A DNA stretch of 64,000 nt from Diospyros lotus (lineage: Eukaryota > Streptophyta > Magnoliopsida > Ericales > Ebenaceae): contig NC_068344.1 of assembly GCF_014633365.1 (NCBI RefSeq), positions 36,392,670 through 36,456,669 on the forward strand. The letters run 5' to 3'. The notes below the pieces were generated by a model. The model saw nothing but the letters and a program-made list of their open reading frames with translations, was not told where the DNA came from and ran no database searches. Made by a program: the position numbers and the translations under genes. Shown here piece after piece: positions 35,232 to 49,553 of this stretch (position 1 is the stretch's first letter; each line of letters begins with the position of its first letter).

Positions 35232-38200
35232 CTATTTTACCGATTTTGATTTCTTTGTCTTGCCTCTGATCCTGTTCTTTGGAGGTTTCAATTTGTATAT
35301 CCGAACCATCCAATGGTGACTTGTGAATGCCTAGAACAAGAATAAGGAAAAGGCTTACTCATAAGAAGCACAAATGAGACGCATAAGAGAGAGAGCAATA
35401 GTGCAGGAATTTATGCCCTGCATTTAAGTTAACCAGCAATTCCGATTTCTACATGCAACTAGACCTATACAGTCCATAAGAAGAGTAAATGATGCCTTAA
35501 TTCAACTGCAACGTGAAGTAACATCGGCTCATATAACGTAGCAAAGGTAGATAAAAGGATCACCATAAACTGAAAATCCGTTAGTATGGGCTACAGTATT
35601 CGTGGCCAATTTTGGCTAATTTTTGGCAGAACTCATACCAACTGCCACGCAAATTTAAAATATGTGAACTCTCTTATAAGGTTTCTTATGGAAAACAGTT
35701 AGTGTTAACTGTTGTGGCCATAACAAAAAACATCACGAGATGGACAACATGAGAACAGCAACAGCATAAAGGTCATTTAACCATTTGAATCGACTGAAAT
35801 TAAAAGTAAGCAAGATGTATTGTGATTAAATCAGACAGGAACAAGGAAAAATGAACATATCTACCACTTAAAATAAATGTCATAAAATGCATTTTATATG
35901 AGGCCAAGCTATCTAATACCATCAGAATTTTGTGATTGAGGTGAGCACATAATACGGATCTTCTCATTCATTTTACATTGTCCTTCCGGGGAATCATAAA
36001 CTCAATGCTTTTTCCAGGATAAGTGATAAACTTGTCAAGCAGGATGATAAATAGATTAGTCAAATTTTTCTGTAAGCAACAAATTGATAAAATCTCTACA
36101 ACTTGCTTGTGTACTATGGCATCAATATACAACAACAAATGCAATACACCAAGCTTTAATCCCACTAAGTGGGGTTGGTTAAATTAATTCTAGCTCACCA
36201 ATCACTTTTATTGTGGTTCATCAAAAAAAAAAAAGGTCAAAAGCAAAAAAATAAAAAAAAAACAGGTCACAATAACAATCACTATTGTGTTTATTAATAA
36301 TCTTATTTTTAATTTTATCTTTTCTCGTATGGTCACACATCCATTATAACATCATATTCTTTGCACTCATATTTTACACATGTTTGGTGCTTAAATGCTG
36401 AACTACTAGGGCATAAATATATTAAAAAATTATCCACTGGGTTAAAACAGGTCAAAAGCAAAAACAAGTAGCCACTAATGTTGAAACCCTTGTCCAGGGG
36501 GTGCACAGCCACAGACAAAGATGTTCGTTGAATTAGTACCAATACATCCGGTTATCCTAGACTACATCACATCTATGCAATAACTTAAGCAGGTCACGGC
36601 TAGACCTCATCTAGAGAACAACTTAAAGCAGTTCATCATAGTAGTTATTTAAGATGAAGCAAAAAAATTGCCCCTTTCCCTTTTGATTTTTGTAGCCAAG
36701 ATTATAAATGAAAATCTCAAAAGAGAATGAAGATATCCAAGATGAATTTCACCTAAATGTTTTCATGCCATTTGGCGATTTCAGTATCTTACCTCTTCAA
36801 AATAGGTAAGCTTGAAAAATTTCTTCCCAATCTCAGTCCGCCTTACTCTATCAAAGCCTTTACCATCAGTCTCCACAAATCTGTAGGACACAAAGTCAAT
36901 TAATAATCAAGAATGCCAACTTCCACATATGACAAACAATGTTTATAGCTAAAGTCTACCTGTAATATGAGAGTTTGTACATGAGACAATTTAACATTGT
37001 TGGAGTGGCCTGTGAATCAATCCGGTACTGACCATCTCTCTTCAGACAGAAAACAACAAATTTAGTTCAAAACTCATGTTATCAATATACCAAACTAAAA
37101 ATAAAAAAGGTATCACATTCCCTCCAACAAGCAAAAAGGAAAGGGAATAAAGTACTATTATTACCAAGGAAATTCATGAGATATAAATATGGAAATGTAC
37201 AGAGTCTAATCAAGAGAAAAAATAGTGAGCATAATAGACCTGTTTGAAAAATTGAAAAAAAGAAAAGAATGAAAGGACAGTGTTTCATTTTTTATATTTA
37301 ATATTATTGTATTTATTTATCACATCTAACTCTACGACATTTATCAATTAGTCACTAGCCTTAAGATGAAATGCTCGAATCTCAGTTACAGTTGAAGCCC
37401 TATTTCTCAAATAATGATGCCAGTCTATTCATTTGTCTTTAACTTTTGTTCAGGAAGGGGAGACAAACGCAGCATAAATCTTTAACAATCGGGTTAACTG
37501 GAATGTGTTGGTCCTGTGCAAAAAAGAATGATAACTACTTCAAAAACAGAATGCAGGGTCCGCAAGTGAAAGTCCTGTGGGAAGAAGACAAATTAGAAAG
37601 TGGGTTCTTGAAACAGGAAAAAACTACAGTAAAGTTATAGTATACATAGTTTGATTTCTGGCACTAGAAAAGTTGAATGCAGGGACAAGACTTCTATAAA
37701 TAACCAAAAATAGTTAAGATATACCTTTTATTGAGTTCTAGAGTTACTTCAATCCTGCTATGTTGCACAAACTCTTATCAGATTTTGTCCCTTAATCATG
37801 ATCCAGGTATAATAGTACTTGACGAATATTTAGTTACTAAATAACATGACATTTCAAGAATAATGCATAGTAGTTGACTACATGCAGTCAACTCTACACA
37901 TTAACTCATCTCAAATAAATTCAAAGCTCAATATCTTGTGTCACAACCAGAGTACCATCAATGGTGGACCACAAATTTCCAACTGAATTAAGTTAATTGA
38001 AAAATATATATATATTTACCAGATAATCAGGCTCCTTAATGTGAGGGAATACACCGCCACCTATTCGGACCATCCACAGGAATTTATTGATATCGTCGCT
38101 TGGATAGCCAACAAGACCTGTAAAATCAAACTTCAGAATGTTCTTTAACCCACAAGATAAAATTAGCAACATTTGATTTGATAACCAACCTCCAAATACA

Positions 38201-41200
38201 ACAAGAACATATTTCACATCCAACGAATTGAAAATTTCCCAAGCTGCCTTTTCAGGAGAAGACATGGCAGTACCAACAGTTGCAATATGAGTGTTATTCC
38301 AAGTATTGTTGTCAACAATTACAGTGCGGTTAGCCATAGCAGTTGTTTGATAACCATAGTCCCACCAAGATGCAACCTGAAAGAAGTTCATGGAAAGAGT
38401 CAATGAATGTTCATTGCTTTGTTACCCACGTCATCTGTTGCAGACAGTTATTAGTGGTTTAGTTCACAAAATCATAAAAAATAAAAATATCATGGTAAAA
38501 TATGTATTATGTAAAACCCACAAAAGTCAGCAGATTAGCATGAAATCTAACCCATTATTTCTACCATTGACTTAGCACAAATTAGAAGAAACAGTGATTA
38601 AAGAAGAGAAAAGAATAAAAGACACAGTTAAAGCGGGAAAAAAAAACTTTGCAATCTTTTTGTGGCCAAGCAATAGTGAGACATGTTCAGCAATGATAAA
38701 CAATTTCTCCAGTTCAGTGACAGATCCATCAACATTGAATTAAATCAATGTTGAGGGACTTGGGCAGCACAACTACCTCCAATCATTCTTCTCCCTTTTT
38801 TTTGAAGGTAGGAGTGAGTATATAGTATCATTCTTGAGGGGGCAGACACATGGTTATCACAACTTCCTTGTCTAGCCTTAAATGATGACTTTATTCATTG
38901 ACCCATTACTCATCATTAAGAAGGATTTCCCACAAGGTTGTGTATACAAGGAGTTATGCTGACCCATTTGCCTTGGATAGCAGGTGGGTTAGGCATTAAA
39001 AAGTTGGGAACTTTTCAAAATGCCATTGAGCTTTTGGTTCTTGAAGAGGGTTTTTAACTCTTTACCATTTCCAGTAGCTAACAACTTTAGAGAACAAAAC
39101 AGAAAGATCACATAAACCACTGTCATCACTCTAATACATTTCCTGAATTCAACCTCTACAATACTCTGCTACCTACTTGATTCGAATTCTTTTCAAAATA
39201 ATTTTTCCATTATTTTTCTATTATGGAAGATGCATGTTGAGCAACAACTAAAATCAATTTCTTCTATTTATTTATTAATTTTTTTCGGCAAGCAACTAAA
39301 ATTAATTCTTGAAAGTGATTGCCTAGAACCAAGATGAAAGAGAACCATACTTGCAGGTAATATATTGCAACCATTAGAAAAACAGGTCTAGAACATCCAA
39401 CAAAGGCAGAAAAATAAGTCTAGTTTCTAGAACAAGAAAGTTTATATGACAAAGAAGATGGGATGGACTGGAATGAGACTTACTTTATCATCCATCTCAG
39501 TGTTGTGGCGCAACCATGCATACGCTTCTCGAAAATCGTCAAACACATGAAGACCATCATGAGAATGAGAGGTTAGGACAATAGAAGGCGCAGAATAAGC
39601 TTCGGCTGCAGCCCAGACACAATGAACCTACAAGAAGATATATCAATTAAATGTAAATGTATCAGGCTATGAATGCCCAAAAAGTAGAAAGACAGATTAA
39701 AGAAAGCAATCATAGAAAATACAAGTGAAAAAAAAATTTCCTAAAATCCCCTGTGGTGTCCCAACTGTGCAAAACAGATGAGTTTATTAAAAAAACTGAA
39801 AGGCCAACAGGATTTTGTGATTGTGGCATAGCATCACAAAGTATTAGAGAACATAGTTCAATAGGCACTACATGTTGAAAGAAATGGGAAGGATTAATGA
39901 TCTATTTGGTTAACTTCCATTCTGACACACAACATAGTTTAATTATACTTACACCAGTAAAAGTGAGTTACTATTATCAGTTTTATTATTGTTATTATTA
40001 TTATTATTATTTGGTCTCTTGAATCAGCTAGTACCACACAAAAACAAAGAGCAAGCGGGCCATCCATATTCACATACTTCCTACAGTTATTCATAAAAGG
40101 ACAACAGGAAACAAAAAGTATACATACCACATAAAAGGCACCAAGCAACACAAGCAAGAAAATAGCAATGGCAGATGCTTCCAGAGGTAAAACAAGAAGC
40201 CGTTTTTCCATCCGATGCCTGATAGAAGTCTTCTCCGCATTTTCCTTTTCCTTCTTCTTGCTCTTTTTTGAAGGTCGTTCTCTTAATGAATCTTCAACCT
40301 TGTCAGTCTTTTTTGAAGGTCTTTCTTTAGCTGAATTTTCATTTTTCTCAGTCTTTTTTATCTCATCACTTTGTGTCTCAGTACTAGCGGAACTGGTTTC
40401 CCCTGCCTTAATAGACAGGAACAAGAAATAAACATGATTTGAGTCCAGACTCCAAACTTCTATCCACTAGATGGATGGGAGATAAATTGTAGTAGATGAT
40501 AAAGGATTGTAACATGCTTACATCAGTCTGGGAATTTCCTGATAACCCAGGTAATTGAAATTTGATTGAACGTGTAAAAACATCAAAAGCTTCAGAAAGA
40601 GCAATTCCAGATGTTATGCATGCTGCTGGAGCAAGTACAAGCATTAGACGTACCTGTAATTTCAGTAAAAAGCCAATGATGCGCAATAATGTAAAGCAAA
40701 AATAAGAAACAGGGTGGTGTTTGCCCTTACCATGACTCCAGAAAAGTACACTGAAGTTGCCAAGTAAAGGACCACAAATGAGCTGGCATCAGATAGTGGC
40801 AAAAAGCAAGCCTGCCAGCAGCCAAAAGAAGAAGACCATGGGGTGCATGTAAGAAATTCAAAACTTAGCAACAATTAACAATCTTATGGACAGGATCCAG
40901 AAAACCACAAGCAAAAAGCTGAGTCCAGCATCCAAAACTTACAATAACACCAGCTGGAACCAGGAATGCCAAGACATTAATGTCCATAAAGTATGAAGGC
41001 CATGTAGGTGGTTGATGTTCACTGACACTGGCAATAATTGGTATATACTTGCTTGCGTAAGTTCTGTCACAATTCATTTGGGGTTAGACCAATATCATAA
41101 AATTGAATTAACCAACTACATGAGATAACAACAAAAACACTTACGGATCAAGCAGACTTAGACTCCGTCCGCTCCATCCTTTCGTTGGGCTAGAAGCTAC

Positions 41201-44200
41201 CACTGCTATTAGTATTGCTATTACAGCCCCACATGTCACGCTGAACAAGAAGAAAATAAAAGAGCACATTTCTGAGCTTTTCATAGCAAACCAAACAATT
41301 AGTGAATTTTGAAGAAACTTGAGATAAAGGAAGCATACAGGCCAGCAGATACAACAAGTGTAACAGCTACTTTAAACATTTTTGGCGAGAGGATTCCTTT
41401 GATATAGTACACAAGAGCCACCACATGGATAATAATAAAGACCTGTAGAAGAAAGATTTAGCAACAAGAACAAAATAGTAGGTAAGAAACTAAAAAGTTA
41501 AATAAAAAAGATAGGAAAATGCTATTGGTACTCCATGGGTTACACCATAGGCTACATAATGTAGCTAAAATGTCCAAAATATCCCTCATCCAAGATAATG
41601 AAGTGAGGCGGTGAGGCAACGTGAAGCAGTGAGGTGCATGACTAAAATACCCCTTACCCAAGGCAGTGAGGTGCGAGGGGTATTTTTGTCATTTATGATG
41701 CATTGTGTAGCCCATGGTGTATCCCATAGAGTACCTATAGCATGGTCCAAAAAGATATAAAATAACAATAGACAAATTCCCATTGTTTACTTCTCTTTAA
41801 TTCTTTATTTATTAATTGATTAATTCATTATGTTGCTTTTGTATCCGTGTGGACCACATTAAACAAGCACTAAGAAAACAGTAGATAAGACACATTTCTT
41901 AAACTAAAGACACATTTCTAACAAGATTTTTCTTCCTTTTCACCTCAAATTTCCCCTTGAAAGCTGACAATCTTTCTTTATGTAATTTTCTACACAACAC
42001 AAGCCAAACATAACATTTAAAATACTCTTATATAACTATTTACTTTAATGTCTCTTCAAAATCCAAAAGTTGATGTTAGTATCAGCAAGCCAAATACCTA
42101 TCACATGAAGCCCTTTTTTTTTTTTTTTTGGAAAAAAACAAAAGTATTCCTCCTTCCAGAAGCATACATATATGACAGGCCAAAAAACAAGAACATTATC
42201 AGCAAACCAACATGCCTGGACAAGTAAAAGTAACATTTTTGTTTGTTCTTTATAGTAATATATTTTGCACTTCAAGTTTACTCCCTGAAAAGTTTGTTTT
42301 CTTTTCCAGCAGACATCCATTTACACCAAATACAAGCAGAAGCAAAAGATGGCAAGACTATTTTAAACACTCCTCTAAGCACATTTCCATATCAAATAAA
42401 AATATAAAGCCATGCACTAAACCATGCCTAAGTACATTGGATTTAAACAACGGCAAACACAGTGCAATTTGTTAGAGTGAAACTTACCAAAAATGATGCA
42501 AAATGTTCAGATGTCATGACTGCATTGAAACCAACAACAGGCACCAATGCAGCCAACAATGTTCCTAAGACAACCTGCATTGCAAAAACTACAACATTAT
42601 TGAGAACAGATAAAATCTATCAAAATATATGAAGCAGTATTATATAATAAATGCATATATCCTCATTACTTTTCCTGATAACTAATCAATGAAAACCAGT
42701 GCAAGAGGTTTTGAGAGTAGCAATGTAAGTTTAATATTTCCAAGGACCAACTAATGTTTGAACAAATTGGATTAATATCACCTAGAATCCATTATATGAT
42801 GATTTGCTTAGGTCACGGCAATCTTTTGCCATTTTTCAGAGAAATTTGTTTAGTTCTCAAAGTAACATGATGGAACTAGGGAAAGGAAGGATATAAGCCA
42901 TTTAAACCAAAACATGAAAATTGAACCCACAACCAACGCCATTAGTACTCAAATCAACCCCAGTAAGCCTTTCCCAACTACTGGGGGTCAGTTGCAATGA
43001 TGTTTTTTTTATCCGTATGACTTTATCAATGGCCATAATTTCTGTTAAATTGTAATCTGTGACACTTTTCTTAATTATCTTAACCCAATTAATCATAGCC
43101 ATGAATATTACTGCTGCCCTAACAAGTATCTATTGGTCTAACTCTAACCTAACTACTACTGAAATGTTTAAAAGAAAAGGAAAAATTAACATCAATTAAT
43201 GATGGATATAGACACATGAAAGTTGAAATTGTATAATGAGACAGCCTAGCATGCACAGACATTGAGCTTTGCTTACTTTAGCCTGATCATCATCATCGTT
43301 GTCATCAACTACACCTTGTCCTAAGTTAGTGTTGGTGTGCTTTAGCTTGATAGCAATGTTTTTTGTTTTTAGTCAGTAGTACAAGTATAAGAAGAAAAAC
43401 CAAGTTTCTCTTTATGCTTTCACATAATTATTGCATGCGTCCATATCCATCATCTAGACCCTTCCCCTTTTTCCTAAAATTCATTCAACTTGCATGCAAT
43501 CACATCAATCAAGTTGAGTTTGCTAAATGTGTACCATTCCTATGTCTTCCCCCCCCCAAGATTTTAGGAAGTAACAAGTATTCTACCGTCTTCATGCTAC
43601 ACACATGCATCAATTACTTTCAACTGTCATCCAATATTCTTGAGTCCCCAGATACTTACAAGTGGGGCATAAGCAATGTACAGCCTAGAAGAGTAGCGGC
43701 CAGTGACAATGCATAGAAGGACGTGCATTGGAATGAGGTTAATAATAAAGGTATACCCTCCCCAAGAGCAAACCTGAAAGAGAAAATGATAAGCTGATAA
43801 ATAAAAGTTGATTAAATGTATGAACACACTGAAAATTTAGGAAAGAGAGCCTACCATGTAAAAATACGATATGGCATTTAAAGTAGCATAAAAGAGTGAT
43901 CCTGTGTTCAATGTCTGCATTTTAGGAGCATTAAATGTCAGAAAATTGTTCAGTAAATGTGACAATGATTCAAGATTCCACCAAAAAAACAAGGATAGAA
44001 AACTGATGCTCAAAGGACCATCCAGTAAAATGTATTATAATGAAAAGTTCAGATGTCCCCAATGCATGAGGCTCCCCACCATGCAAAAGTCAGGAGAAGG
44101 TCGCTTTTTTACACAACCTTGCCCTTGCTTTGCAAAAAGGCTGTTTCCAAACTTGAACCCATGACTTCAATTACAAGGAAGCAACTTTACCATGACTACA

Positions 44201-47200
44201 AAGCTCCCTCTCACAATATAAGAAAAATTCATTGAGTAAAAAAATGGTAGCAGCAAAAAGAAGACACTACACTCTGACCTTTATATATAGATAGAAAGTG
44301 AAGATTAAAGCAAATATAGCTACTGCTTCATTGTCATAACTGCCTGCCACGGATCGAGATATATAGGATGGAACCTGAAGAATATAGGAAAACAAAGGAT
44401 ATGAGTTATAATTTCTACTGAAGTAGACCTAGAGAATTTCAAATCATATATAGAAGCATACTTTCTGCATTTTTTAGTATCTGAGTAAGCATAGAACAAT
44501 CTTTCACTAAGAAGTTTGTCTCAGGTTTTCCATAAGAAGAACCAGATTCCGCCCAAAAATTAAGACTCCCACCAGAACATCAAAGCTCTGTCCAAATCCT
44601 ACATTGTTCTGAGTGAAAAAGATATTTACTCTTTAATGACAAACAATTTTCTAATGGCATGTTTGTGCTCATGATAAACTAAAAAGAATTATCCTTGACA
44701 ACACCTAATAATTAATAATTGGATTCTGATGAATAGTTTTCCAAACCTAAGGAACTTAAAATACATATGGTAGCCTCAGCAGGGTAAAGACTAATTGTTT
44801 TACATCAATTTAGGGACAGAAACAACTAAACATGGATGTGCAATTTTATGTAATAAATGTGCTTGTTACATGTCAGAAACAGAAAATGAAGCTTCAAAAG
44901 TTGATAAAAATGGAAGTAGATGTTTACCATGGCTAAGAGAGCTGCTGCAGTTAGTCCAGCGCCAGTACCCTTAACTTCCTATGTGGAGCAAGTGGACAAG
45001 ATTGACAAATTTCAGATAATGAAAAATTATATTATTTTATAAATATAGTTCCAGAACACAAATGAATCTAAGCAGAAATTGAACCTTAGTGAGAAGGTAA
45101 GTCGCCCATGCAGCAATAGCACTAAAAACTGGAGCCGTAAATACACAAACAGTTTCCACAGATAGAGGAATGTTAAGAGAATTAAGTATCCTGCCATCAG
45201 TAAGTCTCAAAATAATCAATGGGCAGAGAACAACTCACATTCATGCTTTTAATTGTTTTGAAGTAAAGAAAAAACAAGAGTAAGATACCATTCATCAACA
45301 AAAGTAAGGTACCATTGATCTCCTAACAAAGAATAGAATGAAATCTAGCATCCTTAAACTCTAGTATCAATTTCAGATACATACCACCACATGGTGCCGG
45401 CTGTCAATGTCAATCCAGGGTACACAGTTCCACCAATCACACGCCCAAGGGGATACCTGTGAGCATCTCAATAAACAGTGTCACAATCCATTAAGTAATA
45501 ACACATTCTGATAAACAAACAAGAGTTATGCCAAATCAACTAATTGAGCACTTGGGTAACAATTACCAGGTTCGATCATCAAACCAATTCCAAAAGTCAT
45601 AAATTCCATTCTTCGTGAGATACTGAAATAAGAAAACATTCTTGTTATCTTCAATGCGCTTATAACTAATATAAACTTGCATGTCTTCAAGAATTACAAT
45701 ACAATATTAGCTGCCTTCATGAGCCACAGAGTAGAAAATCCACCTCCATAACAATAAATGGCATCTGTTTTTTGATAAGTACAATAGTCAATGCACATAC
45801 CTCCTCAAACATGACTAAAGTTGACCTAAAATTAGAAGGAAAAAAAAGGGAGAGAAGTAACCCCAAGGCTCTTTTACTTCCTCATCTACAGATATGGACT
45901 TTCTTGGTGAAAATATTACCAAACCATTCAAAGAGGTATTCAGATCATCACGCTAGAGCATAGTGTTTCTAGAAATCTGACCAACTTTTCATGTTTTGGT
46001 TCTTAACCAGATACATTGAGTTTAGTCATGTAATGCTCAGCTTTCTCCTCCTTTTCGACTTTAGGATTGTAACCTTCTAATTCTCCTCTTTTCAGTAGTG
46101 GCTTGCACTAGGCATCCATAGAATGGACCAAATATTAGCTGCATAATTTGTGTTAAAGGGCTTCAAAGTGAACTGTATCCTCTCCCTCTTTTTATAAGAT
46201 AGATTTGATTGATAGTATTAGTGTGCTGCTCATCCCTCTCAGGAAGTTCATAAATCCCATGGGAGGCTTACAAGTTGGGAAAAACCATGAGTTAGGGAAA
46301 TTTCTTACAATCTGAAAAAAAAAAAGATTTTGATATTCCAAGTATTTAATTTTTCTTTCAGATAATATGTTTCTATATAGTTTTGCAAATACAGCAGTTT
46401 GGTATTAATGGTTTGATTTGTATCAAAATAGCATCTCAAAAGACCTCCTCACATATGTTTATAAACAATGTCCTTGCTTTTCACAGACCAGTGACCTAAA
46501 AGGTAAATTGTCATAAGTAATTGACTACCCCTAACCTCCTGAGCTAGCTCTGTATGCAGGATTTCCTTGCTTGTTTAGGCAGTAAATTAAATTGGAGGTA
46601 AAAAATTCAAGCATTCAGAAATTTTTTGAGTGGAGGGATGCCTAACTTCTTTCCCCATTACTGATCTTTACCTCAAACCTTGCACCCTCAATATTTCATT
46701 TTGTCCATTCTATTCCAATCAGACTTAATCTGACAGTTCCATAAGTCCATACTCTGAAGAAATTTCTTTATGCATGCATAGCCCAAAGGGTGTAGGTGTA
46801 CTGAACAGTTGAATTTGGTATTATTGAATGGAGAAGTGATAGCAGATGAGATTCTATACGTGGATTTGTCTAAATCCTGCAATGAAAAGTTCTTCTACCC
46901 TCTTTGCAAAAAATCAAGTTATTGTCATCAAACTACAAATTATGATCAGTGAACAATCTGTTTGAAATCTAAAAGGCTAGCCAATCAAGCTCAATTTATT
47001 TAGTCCCATCTATAATTATCATATCTTGTGCTTATGTCTCTCTTTCAAATCTTAAAGTCAAGCAAATCAATCTCATTTTATTTTCCACCATTGAGCAATG
47101 GATTCTAGTCCCATTTATATGTGTGCCCTATATATATATATATATATATCTTCTCTTCAGGGGAAGCCGAAGTCTTTTCTCTGCAAATGCAACACCCTAA

Positions 47201-48404
47201 CTGCTAAAACTGAAATGTATCCCTTTTGGCCTAACCTAAAATACGGAAGCCTTTCTTCACTAATACACCGACAGGCATGCAGAAAACAATATCTAAGGTT
47301 CATAAAGATGTAGAGCATAATTTTGATTTACTTTCCTATACCAACTTTCAATAAAGCTAAAAATCCTTAGACAAGGCTTCTTATACACTTGCCTGTCTAG
47401 TTGGCAGACAAAATATATCATAAACAAATGAGAAATTTCAAGGGATTACATAGGCTAGAAATTTGAGGTTTTGACTTTTTTGTGTATAGGTAATCTTTTT
47501 AAACTAAGTTTGTTATCATTTCCCCCATCTGCATCATTCACAAATCCTTTGTACATGTTTCATAAAGTTCTTCTGGTTTCTGCCAAGTTGTAATAACAAA
47601 TTTGCCGCCCAAAACCACTGCATCACTTATCATTTTTCTGCCATTGTTTTAACTTCAAAATCATTTTACCTCATTCATAAAGTTTGTCTGGTTTTTATCA
47701 AATTGTAATGAAAAATGTGCTAGTGAGCTCTTGAGCTTAAGTTTGATTCATCACTTTTTCTTCCTACTTAAGTACAAGGCTAACAAATTCCCACTTTCAC
47801 AGCCAACTTGAATAACTTCGAGTCACTGTGCCTCATCCGCCCACTCCTGGACAGTAAACCCCGACATTTAGGACTTCTCCTTTCAGCAAATTCTAGTTGT
47901 TCCTAAAATCTTATCAATTATTCCAAAATTGGAGTCTTTTCTGGAGATTAACAACTCACAAGCACAATAAAAATGGATAATTTAGCCTTTAACGTTTTCT
48001 ATTCCTCACAATGGAAAAGAACAGTCCACGCTATTTACAGAAGTCCAACCTGAGTGACTCTGTAATTGAAATAAGGATCGAACTCGTGAATAACGCTCTC
48101 GTACTTGATAACCTGCACACGTAATTCATACAAAATTAGGGCAGAAACCAGCATTCAGCAACGGCCAAGCCGGTAAGCATCTAAAACAACTATCATTTCC
48201 CGGTCAGATCCGAAATGTATGCAGACACACGGAAACTCGTATCTAGATATACAAAAGAAAGGCACGTCGAAGATCGCGAATCCTTACAGAGAAGAGACGG
48301 ATCGAGAATGCGAGAACTCCTATCAGAAGGAGGATGAAGCAGGAGAGAACGCTTCCGAACGCGTATCGGAGAGTCGATCCTTTGGCGTCCTCCGAGGCCG
48401 CCAT
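35232..48404 (-). CDS. STT3A: Dolichyl-diphosphooligosaccharide--protein glycosyltransferase subunit STT3A
   Basis: Catalytic subunit of ER oligosaccharyltransferase, which transfers the preassembled glycan to Asn-X-Ser/Thr. Twenty-two coding exons, all joining in frame to 776 aa, close to plant STT3A length: 48288-48404, 48050-48112, 45567-45622, 45385-45456, 45085-45190, 44928-44978, 44279-44374, 43855-43914, 43660-43773, 42488-42574, 41339-41442, 41145-41240, 40943-41063, 40731-40811, 40522-40653, 40128-40406, 39484-39627, 38190-38376, 38020-38117, 36960-37039, 36793-36880, 35232-35330. Motifs: [10 protein letters not shown] (first luminal loop Asp), repeated hydrophobic helices, and the catalytic WWDYGYQ in exon 18 with [14 protein letters not shown] after it. 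A Lys/Glu-rich insertion in exon 16 and the N-terminus [12 protein letters not shown] favour STT3A over STT3B. Start context is CCATGG. Confidence 0.95.
35331..36792 (-). other. Last intron of STT3A (1.46 kb)
   Basis: Joins exon ...KLTYFEE to the final exon [14 protein letters not shown]. Near 36130-36175 the intron has CAACAACAAATG... followed by TTTAATCCCACTAAGTGGGG. This resembles a terminal motif that I recall as abundant in plant dispersed repeats, so a small retroelement remnant is likely. A-rich runs follow at 36220-36260. Confidence 0.6.
41514..41748. mobile_element. Mutator-like MITE in an STT3A intron, 235 bp
   Basis: Ends are inverted repeats of about 48 bp, with aligned cores GGTACTCCATGGG and GGTACTCTATGGG. 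The flanks carry an exact 9-bp direct repeat AAAAAGATA (41505-41513 and 41749-41757). Long terminal repeats plus a 9-bp target duplication indicate a Mutator-like non-autonomous element. It lies in the intron between exons 11 and 10, clear of both splice sites. Confidence 0.8.
45632..47215 (+). repeat. Duplicated segment, copy 1 (STT3A intron 2)
   Basis: Two blocks, about 45632-46010 and 46840-47215, are collinear with 51906-52520 and in the same orientation. Shared words include GAAAACATTCTTGTTATCTT, TTTTCATGTT...TTCTTAACCAG and TTTATTTAGTCCCAT. Copy 1 has about 0.8 kb between the blocks that copy 2 lacks. It runs antisense to STT3A and starts immediately beyond the exon 3 acceptor. Origin unknown: dispersed repeat or local duplication. 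Confidence 0.8.
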
Positions 48405-48997
48405 GGACGGCCGCCTTAAGCTGCGAAAATGGAGAGATAAAGAACGTTCTTCGAGAGAGAGAGAGAGGAGAGAGAGGGGAGCTCTGTGAAGGTCTTTGCG
48501 CTGAAAAGGAGAAGACTTTGCAAGTCTGGTGAAGGAGCTTTGAAGGTGAAACTACGAGATTAGCCCTACGGTTGGATTTCGATTAAATTGTAATTCGACT
48601 CCAAATAAATTTGCCGTATCGTTCCAAGCCAAGCTTGAATTGGCCCGCTACCCTGGGCTGCCAGGTGGCCTGAGCTCATTGGCCGACACAGCTCATAAAA
48701 AAATCCGGTGATTTGTAAGAAATAATCTAATCAGATAGATCATCTAATCCGCTGCTTTGTGGGGACGGTATCTGCATGGGCCTAACTGAATATGGGTGGG
48801 CCGCTAAGTGAGGCCCATGCAGCCTTAAAAACCGATGTTTCCACAAGCCTCAACCAAAGCCCAGCTCTCTTCGTGGATGATTGGATATATATATATATAT
48901 GTATATATATAAAACGGGCGATATAAGAATTCCATTTCGCGTTCGAATTGTTTCAGCAGCTCGCCGGTCGATTTGCAGCGGCGATTTCACGGCGTGG
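48405..48997. promoter_or_regulatory. Shared divergent promoter region of STT3A and SKIP
   Basis: STT3A (minus) and SKIP (plus) start back to back. The STT3A side has a GA-rich run (48452-48480), which becomes a CT-rich leader on its own strand. The SKIP side has a TATA-rich run, TATATATATAAAA, ending near 48914, about 85 bp before its leader splice donor at 48998. Any regulation of both genes from this interval is inference from layout. Confidence 0.6.
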
Positions 48998-49507
48998 GTA
49001 AGTTTCATCCTAAGATCAATCCCGTGCATATGCGTATTTATGTATTTGGACGACATGAATATTTCATAATAAAGTTGTATTTGGTTCGTCCTTTAGTATT
49101 AGGGTTTTGTTTGATTCCTAATCTAGGGTTTGCATCTGAGTTCATAGCCATATCTGTATGTTGTATTGGTGGTGGTGGTGGGGGGGGGGGGGGTTAGATT
49201 TTCACGTTTGGAATTCTTTTTGTGGTCTTAAAAGGTGAATCTTTGTGTTTCTCTCCACAATCGCTTCATAATCTTTTTCCTATTCTGAAATTGCTTTGCT
49301 TATTATTGTTCTTGTACTGGTTTACATGGACGTGCTTGATCGTTGCTATATGCGGGTTCATGCAAGTAGTGTTTCTCCAGATATGTGGCAAAAATAGATT
49401 AATAATATCCGTTTTTTAGATTGAGTGATGTTCTTGTTGTTCTTCTCTTGCGTCTTTCGTGTGTATGGAGAATAATTGTTTTTATGTTTTTGTTTGGGTT
49501 TTTGCAG
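48998..49507 (+). other. 5' UTR intron of SKIP (510 bp)
   Basis: Donor GGCGTGG|GTAAGT at 48998 and acceptor TTTTTGCAG ending at 49507. Inside are two TAGGGTTT telo-box-like words (about 49100-49130) and a poly-G run (about 49181-49193). Leader introns of this kind are common in highly expressed plant housekeeping genes. Confidence 0.7.
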
Positions 49508-49553
49508 CGCTGAAGTTTGGGGCTTAAACTGGTTGTTGGATAAAGGTTTTGCT

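Noticed and set aside
37993..38403. 136-codon frame as a separate gene
   Set aside because: It is STT3A exons 18-19 read through their intron.
49476..49553. Upstream 26-codon extension of SKIP
   Set aside because: It lies largely within the leader intron (acceptor at 49507), and the family begins near MAALKDL, so ATG 49554 is preferred.
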